A stretch of DNA of 22,862 bases from NCBI GenBank assembly GCA_034211175.1, contig JAXHUH010000093.1:1-22862 (forward strand). The letters are read 5' to 3'. A program made the position numbers and the translations under genes. Origin of the DNA: JAXHUH01 sp034211175. Its GTDB lineage: Bacteria; Actinomycetota; Acidimicrobiia; Acidimicrobiales; CAIXPF01. Positions 6,519 through 14,803 of this stretch are shown in pieces. Positions within the stretch are counted from its first letter, which is position 1, and every line of letters begins with the position of its first letter. The notes under the pieces were generated by a model, which was given only the letters and a program-made list of their open reading frames with translations, did not search any database and was not told where the DNA came from.

Positions 6519-7163
6519 ATGGCCAACCACCACCGACGTATCCCGGAATGTGGGCACCCTGACCGTATGCATCAGGCGAAGGGGAAGTGCGCCCAGTGCT
6601 ACATGCGTGACTACGACCGAGCGCGAGCCCGCACCCTGGCGGAGCGCTCGGCGGCCTCACGTCCTAGTCGCACCGGGCCACCTCGCCGGATTGCCGAATG
6701 CCACCCCGACAGGCCGCACCAGGCCAAGGGCCTATGCGGGCCGTGCTACACGGCCCAGTGGACCAATGGGCGTCGCGCCGAATGCCATCCCAAGCGACCA
6801 CATCTTGCCGGGGGCCTGTGTGCGTCGTGCTACTCCAAGCGCCGGTACGACGACGACCCTGAGCGGGCCCGGGCCTACGCCAGAGAACAGCAGCGGGCGA
6901 CGCGTCAGAGGCTTCGCGACCAGATGGTCGCCGCCTACGGCGGACGATGCGCTTGCCCCCAGTGCCCCGAGACCAACCCTGCGTTCCTTACGCTCGACCA
7001 CGAGAACAGGGACGGCAAGGAGCACCGCAAGCGGGTCGGGAGCCACACCTACGCCGATCTGCGGCGCCGCGGTTGGCCGAAGGAGGGGTTCCGCCTGCTC
7101 TGCTGGAACTGCAACGCCATGACCCGCCACGGCCAGCCGTGCCCGCACGAGGAGGACGCGTGA
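6519..7163 (+). CDS. Zinc-knuckle HNH-family endonuclease-like protein
   Basis: 214 residues, Cys- and His-rich. The N terminus has three repeats of a knuckle with the pattern C-x-P-x-R-x-H-x-A-x-G-x-C-x-x-C-Y (around residues 11-29, 60-77 and 88-106), a motif also seen in phage endonuclease VII-like proteins. A helical linker (PERARAYAREQQRATRQRLRDQMV) leads to a treble-clef HNH-like core: YGGRCACPQCPE, LTLDHENRDGKEHR, FRLLCWNCNAMTRHG. The LDH, the pairs of Cys and the WNCNAM asparagine are the expected metal and catalytic residues. It lies among tail genes, where free-standing phage HNH enzymes are often inserted, and has locally lower GC upstream. It might cut DNA as a homing enzyme or resolve branched DNA. 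Its last codons hold the GAGGAGG ribosome site of the next gene. Confidence 0.75.
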   Translation: MANHHRRIPECGHPDRMHQAKGKCAQCYMRDYDRARARTLAERSAASRPSRTGPPRRIAECHPDRPHQAKGLCGPCYTAQWTNGRRAECHPKRPHLAGGLCASCYSKRRYDDDPERARAYAREQQRATRQRLRDQMVAAYGGRCACPQCPETNPAFLTLDHENRDGKEHRKRVGSHTYADLRRRGWPKEGFRLLCWNCNAMTRHGQPCPHEEDA

Positions 7164-7576
7164 CCCCCGCGGCGGCGGCCGGTGACGTGTTCGTCGTCCC
7201 CGAGCGGCCCCTGTTCGAGCTCCGCCACGAGGCCTACCCCGGCATGTGGGTCCGGGTCCGGCCGGCCGAGCTCGGCCCGTGGCTGGAGCTCTGTTCGCTC
7301 ATCGGGTCCGCGCTCGACGCTGACCGCAAAGCCCAGCTCGAACCGGAGGACGGCGCCGCGCTGGCGCGCCTGTTCGAGATGTTCTCCGACCACCTCGAGG
7401 CGTGGAACCTCCACCGCGTCGCCGACGGCGTGCACGTCCCGATCCCACTGACCGACGTGCACACGCTCGACGCCTCGTTCGCGCTCGACGTCGTCACCGC
7501 CTGGTTCGACATGTCGGCCGCGGCGCGGGCCACGGCACCGGCGCCGGACATGCCGCAGGAGCCCATCGAGGAGTAG
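7160..7576 (+). CDS. Tail assembly chaperone
   Basis: 138 residues; GTG start overlapping the stop of the HNH gene by 4 bases, with GAGGAGG four bases upstream. The protein is acidic and helical (LFELRHEAYPGMWVRVRPAELGPWLELCSL, LARLFEMFSDHLEAWNLHRV, FALDVVTAWFDM) and sits directly before the tape measure gene, the fixed place of the tail chaperone that protects the tape measure during assembly. The ending PAPDMPQEPIEE is an ordinary acidic tail. No second chaperone frame and no slippery heptamer was seen before the stop, so the usual frameshifted long form appears absent. Confidence 0.7.
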   Translation: MTPAAAAGDVFVVPERPLFELRHEAYPGMWVRVRPAELGPWLELCSLIGSALDADRKAQLEPEDGAALARLFEMFSDHLEAWNLHRVADGVHVPIPLTDVHTLDASFALDVVTAWFDMSAAARATAPAPDMPQEPIEE

Positions 7577-7580
7577 CCCG

Positions 7581-9808
7581 GTGGCCGAGGACGTCTCCAT
7601 TGTCGTAGCAACGGTCGACCGCACTGCCCGCGGGTTGCGGTCGATCGAGGCGCGGCTCAACGGGTTCTCGCAGCGCGTCAACCGACAGTTCGGGTCCGGG
7701 TTCATGGGCGGATCCGGCCAGAACGCGCCAGAGCAGAAGGTCCGCCGGTTCGGTGACGCCATGGGCGGCGCCATGAACGTCGCCAAGGGGTTCCTCGCCG
7801 CGAACGTCATCGGCGGCCTCACCGACCAGGTGATGCGGTTCGGTCAGGAGTCGTTCGAGCAGGCAACCGCGCTGCGCGAGTCGTTCAACGCCGTCGAGCA
7901 GGTGTTCGAGGACCAGGCGGCGACGATCAAGCACTTCGGTGACGTGTCGGCCACCCAGTACGGCCTCTCGCAGCGTGCGTTCCAGCAGATGGCCACCCCC
8001 CTCGGCGCCATGCTTAAGAACCTCGGTCTCGACATGACCGACGTCGCCGACCAGACCATCGTGCTCACCAAGCGCGCCGCCGACATGGCCTCGGTGTTCG
8101 ACACCGACGTCGACCAGGCCCTCGGCGCCATCCAAGCCGCGCTCCGCGGTGAGATCGACCCGATCGAACGCTACGGCGTGAAGATCAACGCCGCCGCCGT
8201 CGAACAGCGAGCGCTCGCCGACTCCGGCAAGGCCGCCAAGTCCGAGCTCACCGAGCTCGACAAGGGCCTCGCCCGCCTCGACCTCATCCTCGAGCAGACC
8301 AACGACACCGCCGGCGACTTCCGCCGCACCTCCGACGACGTCGCCAACTCGGCCCGCATCACCGCCGCCGAGATCGAGGAGGAACAGGCCGCCATCGGCG
8401 AGGCGCTCATCCCCGCCATGCGCCGCGCCGGGAACATCAAGCTCCAACTCGCCCGCGCTGCCGGGTCGCTCGCCCAGGCCCTCGGCCCCGTCATCGACAA
8501 GACCGGCCAGTACCTCGACAAGGTCAACGAGATGCAACGGGCCTCCGACGAGGCCCGCAACAAAGACGGGTTCTGGGCGGTGCTCGGCCTCGAGGACGGC
8601 CTCACGTGGGACCCCGGCGAGTTCTGGGACCGCCTCCTCCACGGGTCCGACGCGTTCCACGGCCGCATCGAGGACGCCAAGCCGTCGCTCGCCGACGCGA
8701 CAGACCGCATGGATGAGCTCCGCCGCGCACGCACCCGCGACGTCGAGGCCAGCCACGAGCAGGCCGACGCGCAGGTCGAGGTCACCGAGAAGATCGACGA
8801 GCACGCTGCAGCGCTCGAGGATCTCGTCGACGCGATCGACGAGGCCGCCGGCCGGCAGAAGGACTACGCCGACTCGGTGCTCTCCGTGCGCGACGCCGAG
8901 CTCCGCCTGAACGAGGTGCTCCACGACTCGGAGGCCACCACCGAAGACGTCCGCGACGCGTTCATTGACCTCGCGCAGGAACGGGCCGACTCGCGGCAGG
9001 CCGCCGAGGAAGCGACCGGCGCCGTCTGGGATGAACGCGACGCCAACATGGCGCTCGCCCAGGAGCTCCTCACGCTCGCCGAGAACGCGCAGGGCCCCGC
9101 CCGCGAGGCGATCCTCGGCTACGTCGAAGACCTCGCAGGCATCCCCGAGGAGCGCTCCACCGAGTTCCGTGCGGCGGTGAACGACGGCGACCTCGCCGAG
9201 GTCGACCGGGAGATGCGGATGGCGACGCGGGCCCGCGAGATTCAGGTGCACATCCGCCAGTTCGGGTGGGACCCTCGGTTGCCGGATCACCTCGCCAACG
9301 ACCGCCGCACCGGTGGCATCACCGGATCTGCCGCCGGTGGCGGCCCCCGCGGGCGCCGAACGCTCGTCGGTGAGGACGGCCCCGAGATCGTTGACCTCGC
9401 CCCCGGGTCGCAGGTCCACTCGACCCCCGACACGATGCGCATGCTCTCCGNNNNNNNNNNNNNNNNNNNNNNNNNNNNNNNNNNNNNNNNNNNNNNNNNN
9501 NNNNNNNNNNNNNNNNNNNNNNNNNNNNNNNNNNNNNNNNNNNNNNNNNNGCCGCCGGTGGCGGCCCCCGCGGGCGCCGAACGCTCGTCGGTGAGGACGG
9601 CCCCGAGATCGTTGACCTCGCCCCCGGGTCGCAGGTCCACTCGACCCCCGACACGATGCGCATGCTCTCCGAGGGCGGCGGCGGCCCGGTCGTCGTGAAC
9701 TTCCACGCCGACGGCTCCCGCGCCGGCGAGCTCCTCCTCGAGCTCATGCGTGAAGCGGTCCGCGAACGAGGCGGGAACGCCCAAGCGGTGTTCGGGTGGT
9801 CCCGATGA
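7581..9808 (+). CDS. Tape measure protein, interrupted by an assembly gap
   Basis: The tape measure sets tail length and is ejected with the DNA. GTG start 5 bases after the chaperone stop, with GAGGAG in position. The sequence starts AEDVSIVVATVDRTARGLRS, has a hydrophobic/helical region (GGAMNVAKGFLAANVIGGL), the family-typical block ALRESFNAVEQVFEDQA...MLKNLGLDMTDVAD...AIQAALRGEIDPIERYGVKI, long coiled-coil stretches, and the familiar C-terminal VGEDGPEIVDLAPGSQVHS. 100 N plus a duplicated 121-base flank put the two ends out of frame; if the duplicate and the N are removed, the frame continues perfectly to give 668 residues, about 100 nm of tail by the usual 0.15 nm per residue. The gene is therefore probably intact in the organism. 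Confidence 0.85.
9330..9450 (+). repeat. 121-base exact duplicate on the left side of the N gap
   Basis: Identical to 9551-9671. It encodes the C-terminal tape measure segment GRRTLVGEDGPEIVDLAPGS and neighbours. The position at both edges of a 100-N spacer indicates an overlap between two contig ends rather than a biological repeat. Confidence 0.93.
9451..9550. other. Run of 100 N (scaffold gap)
   Basis: Exactly 100 unknown bases, a conventional placeholder length. Real sequence may be missing, but the identical flanks suggest that nothing is. Confidence 0.99.
9551..9671 (+). repeat. 121-base exact duplicate on the right side of the N gap
   Basis: Second copy of 9330-9450. Joining 9450 directly to 9672 restores one reading frame (…MRMLS-EGGGGPVVVNFHAD…). 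Confidence 0.93.
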
Positions 9809-12582
9809 TCGTCGGCACCCTCGAGATCGCGCCGGGCGCCGACCGCACCGCAGACCCCGCCACGTGGACGTGGACGGACATCACTGCCCGCACCCGCACC
9901 AACGACGTCCGCATCGAGCGGGGACGCTCACCGAACGCCCAGCGGCCCGACCCGGGCCGCCTCGACGTCGTGCTCGACAACGGCGACGGCGCGCTCACCC
10001 CGCACAACCCCGAGTCGACGTTCTACCCCTACATCCGCAAGGGTCTCGTCGTCCGCCACCGCGTCGCCGCCGGTGACCCGTACCTCGAGCTCGACGGCAC
10101 CAACATCAACTACGCCGAGGCCGCCGACGACGCCTCGTTCGACATCACCGGCGACATCGCGTTCGCGGTCGTGCTCGAGTCGCCGCTCCGCTACGGCCGG
10201 CACGCCCTCATCGGCCGGTTCGACTCGGTCGTCGGCCCCGACGAGTCCTACCTGTTCCGCATCGACGCCGCCGGCTACCTCCAAGTCCGGTGGAACGACG
10301 GCTCGACCATCCAGGTCGAGAACTCGACCGTGAAGGTCCCGCGCCCCGACTCCGGGCCGCTCACCGTCGCCGCCCAGCTCGACGTCGACAACGGAGCGTC
10401 GGGCTACACCGTCACGTTCTACGCCGGCACCGCCACGGTCGACGAGATCATCGCCGACCCCGACGCCTACCAACTCGGCGACCCCGTCGTCGGCGGCTCG
10501 ACCACGTCGGTGGCCGCCGGCGCCGAACCGCTCGGAGTCGGGTTCGTCGTCGGCTCGAACCTCGACGAGCTCCCCGGCGGCATCCGCGAGGCCCGCCTCA
10601 TCAACGGGCTCCTCGCCACCGGGACCGAGGTCGCGAACCCCGACTTCACCGCCGAGACCGTCGGCGCGACGTCGCTCACCGACGCCGCGGGCATCGACTG
10701 GGACTTCGGTGCGCTCACGAACGTCCGCACCCGGTTCATCGGCGAGCTCTCCGCACAGAGCCTCGCCTACCCCGGCCACGCCGTCGCCGACACCGCCGAG
10801 GTCCGCTGGTCGATCGGTGGCGTCACCCGCCGCCTCTCGCAGGGCGACCCCGTCCGCTCCGCGCTCTACCGGTTCGTCACCACTCGCGACGACCCGATCT
10901 ACGGCTACTGGCCCGGTGAGGACGGCCGCGACGCCACCGCCATCGCGACCCCGACCGACGGCGCGCAGCCCGGCCGGTTCGAGGGCATGAGCCCCGCCGG
11001 CGACACATCGCTCCCCGCCGCCGACGGCCTGTTCTCGGTGTCCGCCGGCGCCGCGTTCTACTACAACATGACCGTCGGGAACGTCACCGCTACCGACTGG
11101 TCGGTCACGTGCCTCGTGCGGATCCCAGAGACCGACTCGGGCGGCACCGTCATCGTCGGCGCCCGCACCACCTCGCAGACCGCGAACCTCTGGCACGTCA
11201 TCATCGACGACGACTCCCTCGACATCGACGCATGGGACGGATCCGGCTCCCAGGTGCTCAACCTCACCGGCGCCGCGCTCCCCGACGACCTCACCGAACG
11301 GTGGTGCGTCCTCCACTTCCAAGTCGAGCAGGACGGCTCAGACATCGACTACGTCGCCTACCTCACCCCGATCGGCGGGTCGACGACAACGACGTCCGGG
11401 ACGCTCGCGTCGGCGACCACCGGCCGCGTGCTCCGCATCGGCACACCCCGCCAGACCGCCCCCGACTCCGGCCTATCGATCGGCCATTGGGTCGTCCGCA
11501 GGTTCACGTCGCTCGGGTGGCTCCGACCGGCCGACGACGCCTACCGGGGCGAACCGCCGGGTGAGCGCGTCGCACGACTGTGCGCCGAGGAGGGCATCCC
11601 GTTCGTCGTCGACGCACCGCACGGCGACTACGACGCGCCGGCCGCGTGGTCGGCCGTGTTCGACACCTACGCCGGCACCCCGGCGATGGGACCCCAACGC
11701 CCGGCGCCGATCATCGATCTCCTCGAGGAGTGCGCCACGACCGACCAGGGCGTCCTCTCAGAGTCCCGAGAGCTCCCCGGGCTCGCCTACCGCTCCGGCC
11801 GGAGCCTCACGAACCAGGCCGCCCAGCTCACCCTCACGTCGGAGGTCGTCCAGCCGCTCCGACCGGTCGACGACGACCAGAACCTCGTCAACGATGCCAC
11901 CGTGTCGCGGCCCGCCGGGTCGTCGGCCCGCTACGTCGACGAGGCATCGGTCGACGCGCTCGAACGGCTCACCGCCGACCGCGACGCGAACGTGCTCTCC
12001 GACCTCCACCTCCCCGACCACGCCCGCTGGTGGGTCCACACAGCGACCCCGGCCGAGCTCCGCTACCCGACCATCGCCGTCGAGCTCGCCAAGAACACCG
12101 CCAAGTTCGTCGACTGGCTCGAATTCAACCTCGGCGACGTCGTCGCCGCCACGTCGCTCCCAGCCGACCACTTCCCCGCGAGCATCGCCCAGATCGTCGA
12201 GGGCTACACCGAGCGGATCTCTCCGCACCTCTGGCACCTCGAGCTCAACTGCACGCCGGCGACCCCGTGGGAGGTCGGTGTCCGCGGCGACGACGACAAG
12301 GGCAAACGCGACTCCGGGTTCTCGACGCTCACGAGCTCGGTGACCGACTCGGCCACGACGTTCAACGTGACGATCTCCGCCGGACCGTTCTGGACGACCG
12401 ACTCCGGCGAGATGCCGTTCGACATCGACGTCAGCGGCGAACGGATCACCGTCACCGCGATCGGCGGCGAGTCCGGCGGGGTCCAGTCGTTCAACATCAC
12501 CCGCTCGGTCAACGGGGTCGTCAAGGCACACGACGCCGGCGAGACCGTCCGACTGTGGCGCCCCACCATCCGAGCACTCTAG
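9805..12582 (+). CDS. Tail hub / minor tail protein with lectin-like insertions
   Basis: 925 residues; the ATG overlaps the tape measure stop (ATGA). The N terminus (TWTWTDITARTRTNDVRIERGRS..., LDVVLDNGDGALTPHNP, YPYIRKGLVVRHRV) is the pattern of actinophage minor tail proteins encoded right after the tape measure. About residues 95-275 and 355-570 look like LamG-type beta sandwiches (first YLELDGTNINYAEAADDASFDITGDI, second TDWSVTCLVRIPETD...WHVIIDDDSLDI). The stretch ERVARLCAEEGIPFVVDAP...PIIDLLEECATTDQGVLSES is the hub-like segment. The C terminus ends in a beta module GERITVTAI...NITRSVNGVVKAHDAGETVRLW, also seen in the connector. It probably forms the tail tip and contacts the host envelope; lectin-like parts may bind glycans. 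An in-frame GTG three codons earlier (9796) is less likely. Confidence 0.75.
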   Translation: MIVGTLEIAPGADRTADPATWTWTDITARTRTNDVRIERGRSPNAQRPDPGRLDVVLDNGDGALTPHNPESTFYPYIRKGLVVRHRVAAGDPYLELDGTNINYAEAADDASFDITGDIAFAVVLESPLRYGRHALIGRFDSVVGPDESYLFRIDAAGYLQVRWNDGSTIQVENSTVKVPRPDSGPLTVAAQLDVDNGASGYTVTFYAGTATVDEIIADPDAYQLGDPVVGGSTTSVAAGAEPLGVGFVVGSNLDELPGGIREARLINGLLATGTEVANPDFTAETVGATSLTDAAGIDWDFGALTNVRTRFIGELSAQSLAYPGHAVADTAEVRWSIGGVTRRLSQGDPVRSALYRFVTTRDDPIYGYWPGEDGRDATAIATPTDGAQPGRFEGMSPAGDTSLPAADGLFSVSAGAAFYYNMTVGNVTATDWSVTCLVRIPETDSGGTVIVGARTTSQTANLWHVIIDDDSLDIDAWDGSGSQVLNLTGAALPDDLTERWCVLHFQVEQDGSDIDYVAYLTPIGGSTTTTSGTLASATTGRVLRIGTPRQTAPDSGLSIGHWVVRRFTSLGWLRPADDAYRGEPPGERVARLCAEEGIPFVVDAPHGDYDAPAAWSAVFDTYAGTPAMGPQRPAPIIDLLEECATTDQGVLSESRELPGLAYRSGRSLTNQAAQLTLTSEVVQPLRPVDDDQNLVNDATVSRPAGSSARYVDEASVDALERLTADRDANVLSDLHLPDHARWWVHTATPAELRYPTIAVELAKNTAKFVDWLEFNLGDVVAATSLPADHFPASIAQIVEGYTERISPHLWHLELNCTPATPWEVGVRGDDDKGKRDSGFSTLTSSVTDSATTFNVTISAGPFWTTDSGEMPFDIDVSGERITVTAIGGESGGVQSFNITRSVNGVVKAHDAGETVRLWRPTIRAL

Positions 12583-12594
12583 GAGTCTTAAGTC

Positions 12595-13056
12595 ATGCCC
12601 GACCTGTTGGCCGGTTCGACCGTCCAGGCCCTCGACACCCCGCCCGCCGTCGCCGACGACGAGGCCACTACCTTCACGTTCAACGACACGAGCTACGGCG
12701 TCGACGCTGACACCGGCTCACCCGGCGACTGCGGCGTCGCGTTCGTCGCGCCCACCACCGGGCGGGTGATCATCCTGTTCCGATGCTTCATCGACAACAA
12801 CGGCGCGAACTTCTCGCGCCTCGCCCCGCACGTCCGCACCGGGTCCACCGTCGGCTCCGGCACCGACGTCTACGCCGCCTCCGACGTCGACGCCATCACC
12901 AACGACTCGAACGGTGACGGCGAAACCGCCTGCTCGTTCGTCGTCGTGACCGGCCTCACCGCCGGCAACGACTACAACGTCCGCCTCGAGCACCGGGCCA
13001 CGGCCGGGATCGGGACCATCACCCGCCGCTCGGTCGCCGTCATCCCGCTCTCGTAG
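12595..13056 (+). CDS. Small beta-sandwich fiber/tail-tip protein
   Basis: 153 residues; ATG preceded by AGGAG with a spacer containing CTTAAG. The pattern A-G-S-x-V-x-A-x-D-x-P-P-x-V near the N terminus, GDCGVAFVAPTTGRVIILFRCFIDNN, SRLAPHVRTGSTVGSGTDVYAASD and VVTGLTAGNDYNVRLEHRA is one I associate with a small beta domain at the ends of actinophage tail fibers and exported structural proteins (from memory, not checked). It follows the hub gene and precedes the endolysin, as tail-tip proteins do. It has no collagen-like stalk, so it might be a stand-alone cap or a trimeric knob. Confidence 0.6.
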   Translation: MPDLLAGSTVQALDTPPAVADDEATTFTFNDTSYGVDADTGSPGDCGVAFVAPTTGRVIILFRCFIDNNGANFSRLAPHVRTGSTVGSGTDVYAASDVDAITNDSNGDGETACSFVVVTGLTAGNDYNVRLEHRATAGIGTITRRSVAVIPLS

Positions 13057-13059
13057 CCC

Positions 13060-14100
13060 GTGGCCCGCCTCAACACCCCGCCGCCCGCCTCGGCCCGCCT
13101 GCCCGGGTTCGAGTGGGTCCCCAACGACCACAACACCGGCGGCACCTACACCGTCCAGGCGTGGCGGGTCGTGCTCCACACCACCGAGTTCCCCACGAGC
13201 TCGCTCGCACACGCCTGGGCCGTCGCCGCCGCGCACCCGAACCCGCCGCACGTCTGGTTCGGGTGGGCGCCCGGCAACGTCGAGGTCGCCATCCAAACCG
13301 TCCGCCTCGACCGCTCCGCCCGTGCGCTCCGCCAGCCGAGCTCGGGGCCGTCGACGAACCGGTACGGCGCCCTCCAATGCGAGATCTTCACCACGGCCGC
13401 CACCGCGGGCGCCGAGTTCTCCGACGCCCGCCTCCGCCGCATCGCCGAACGGGTCGTCGTCCCGCTCGCCCAGTGGGCCGCCGCCCGAGGCGGCACGATC
13501 GTCCTCGAGACCCGCCCGCGGCCCGGGCCTGGGCTCGCCGAGGGCCGGTTCGGCACCGGCGCCGCCGACCGGATGAGCTCGAGCGAGTGGATCGCCGCCG
13601 CGGCACGCCGGATCCTCTGCCACTACGACGTCTGGGGGAACTCGCACTGGGACACCGGCACCCTCAACACCCCCCGCATCGCCGAACACGCCCGCCAGAT
13701 CATGAACGGAGACCAAGACGTGCCGCTCACCAACACCGAGATCGAAGCGATCGCCCATCGGGCCAACGAGGTCCGCGTCGCCTGGGAGAACCAGGCCACC
13801 CAGCTCGCCGCGGCCGGCGGCCCGGCGCCGTCCGCGTCGCTCGCGTCGAACCGGGTGTGGGCGAAGGGCTACCACGTTGCCTCCCGCGAAGCCGCAGAGG
13901 CCGCCACGGCCGCCGTGAACGCCCGCGCCGACGAGATCCTCGCCGCCGTCGCAGCGCTCGCCGCGGACGTCGCCAACGGCGTCACAGTGACGAACGAGGT
14001 GACGGTCACGACGCTCCCGCCGGAGGTGCTCGACCAGATCAGGGCGGTGCTCGTCACGATGCTCGCCGGCGGCATCGCCGGCCTCAACCCCGGCGAGTGA
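13060..14100 (+). CDS. Endolysin, N-acetylmuramoyl-L-alanine amidase type
   Basis: 346 residues, GTG start 3 bases after the previous stop; no ribosome site is visible, so coupling is likely. The catalytic domain is about residues 30-215. VVLHTTEF provides the first zinc ligand (H40), NPPHVWFGW and VEVAIQTVRLDRSARALRQ follow as in amidase_2/PGRP-fold enzymes, and CHYDVWGNSHWDTG (187-200) provides the second cluster of His and Asp. These enzymes cut the bond between muramic acid and the stem peptide. Residues about 230-346 are helical and low complexity, with no recognised cell-wall-binding repeat; the very end has a hydrophobic stretch (VLVTMLAGGIAGLNPGE) of unclear meaning. Adjacent membrane proteins complete a lysis cassette. 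Confidence 0.8.
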   Translation: MARLNTPPPASARLPGFEWVPNDHNTGGTYTVQAWRVVLHTTEFPTSSLAHAWAVAAAHPNPPHVWFGWAPGNVEVAIQTVRLDRSARALRQPSSGPSTNRYGALQCEIFTTAATAGAEFSDARLRRIAERVVVPLAQWAAARGGTIVLETRPRPGPGLAEGRFGTGAADRMSSSEWIAAAARRILCHYDVWGNSHWDTGTLNTPRIAEHARQIMNGDQDVPLTNTEIEAIAHRANEVRVAWENQATQLAAAGGPAPSASLASNRVWAKGYHVASREAAEAATAAVNARADEILAAVAALAADVANGVTVTNEVTVTTLPPEVLDQIRAVLVTMLAGGIAGLNPGE

Positions 14101-14130
14101 ACCGCCCGACATCCGAAATCTGAACCGGTA

Positions 14131-14556
14131 GTGTCACCGGTGATGCTGGCCACCGTGGTCCTCGAGCTCGCCGCCGGCGCCGCCGCCGTCGCTGAATCCA
14201 CCGGCGACGCTGTCCGCACCTACGGCCAAGACGTCGCCACCGTCCTCGGCGCGCTCGCCGCTCTGGTCGCCGCCGCCGCCGGCCTCACCAACGCCCGAGC
14301 GAAGGCCCGCGACCGCGACCGGCTCGACGACATCTCCGGCCGGCTCGGCGAACCGAACGGGCACGGCACCATCGCCGCGATGCTCGAACGGGTCTACCGT
14401 CGCCAAGCGAACCTCGAGCGGCAGGTCCGCCGCCTCGACGAGCACGGCGGCGCCGCTCTCCACCGACTGCGCTCTACGCTGTCGGACGACATCGCAGAGA
14501 ACACCCGACGCCTCGACCACCTCGTCGAGCTACACGAACAGGAGACCCCCGAGTGA
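14131..14556 (+). CDS. DUF2746-like membrane/coiled-coil protein of the lysis cassette
   Basis: 141 residues from GTG 14131 (ATG 14143 is an in-frame alternative; neither has a clear ribosome site). Two short hydrophobic stretches (MLATVVLELAAGAAAVA and VATVLGALAALVAAAAGL) are followed by a charged coiled coil: ARAKARDRDRLDDISGRLGEPNGHGTI...ERVYRRQANLERQVRRLDEHGG...ENTRRLDHLVELHEQ. An N-terminal membrane anchor plus a GHGT-i coiled coil is what I recall for DUF2746 proteins next to actinophage holins. Its role could be as a holin partner or spanin-like factor. The last codons contain the AGGAG site of the downstream gene. Confidence 0.6.
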   Translation: MSPVMLATVVLELAAGAAAVAESTGDAVRTYGQDVATVLGALAALVAAAAGLTNARAKARDRDRLDDISGRLGEPNGHGTIAAMLERVYRRQANLERQVRRLDEHGGAALHRLRSTLSDDIAENTRRLDHLVELHEQETPE

Positions 14557-14744
14557 GCAACGCAGCGAAGGCCGTCGTGGCCGCCCTCATCGCCGCCCTC
14601 CAGACCCTCGGCGCCGTGATCGCCGACAACGTCATCACCGCGGAGGAGTGGTCCACCCTCGGCGCCGCCGCCGTCGCGCTCGTCATCGGCGTCCTCGGCG
14701 CGTTCGGCGTCTACCGGGTGCCCAACGAACCGGGCGACACGTAG
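14553..14744 (+). CDS. Putative holin
   Basis: 63 residues; GTG start overlapping the previous stop by 4 bases, with AGGAG 8 bases upstream. Two hydrophobic helices (AAKAVVAALIAALQTLGAVIA and STLGAAAVALVIGVLGAFGVYRV) are separated by DNVITAEEW, and a short PNEPGDT tail follows. This VITxxEW loop and -VYxVPN ending are typical of small actinophage holins, which form the membrane lesions that release or activate the endolysin. It is the last gene before a strong terminator. Confidence 0.75.
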   Translation: MSNAAKAVVAALIAALQTLGAVIADNVITAEEWSTLGAAAVALVIGVLGAFGVYRVPNEPGDT

Positions 14745-14750
14745 CCCCGC

Positions 14751-14803
14751 AGACGCGGAACGGCCCCCGCCCCGAGGTCCGGGGTGGGGGCCGTTCCGCG
14801 TCT
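14751..14803. terminator. Convergent bidirectional terminator between lysis genes and the ATPase gene
   Basis: A 24-bp stem with only one non-Watson-Crick position (G-T), 5-base loop. It begins 6 bases past the holin stop; its right arm covers part of the TAG stop of the opposing ATPase gene. It should end both convergent transcripts. Confidence 0.9.

Noticed and set aside
7494..9419. Minus-strand frame of 641 residues opposite the tape measure
   Set aside because: No domain, no ribosome site, and repeated acidic/Gly runs. It mirrors the codon bias of the tape measure gene.
9330..9671. Biological tandem duplication in the tape measure gene
   Set aside because: Exact identity, placement at both edges of a 100-N spacer and loss of frame all point to unmerged contig ends.
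12718..14112. Minus-strand frame of 464 residues opposite the endolysin
   Set aside because: The plus strand has a catalytic amidase signature and proper neighbours; the antisense frame is Gly/Val/Arg filler.
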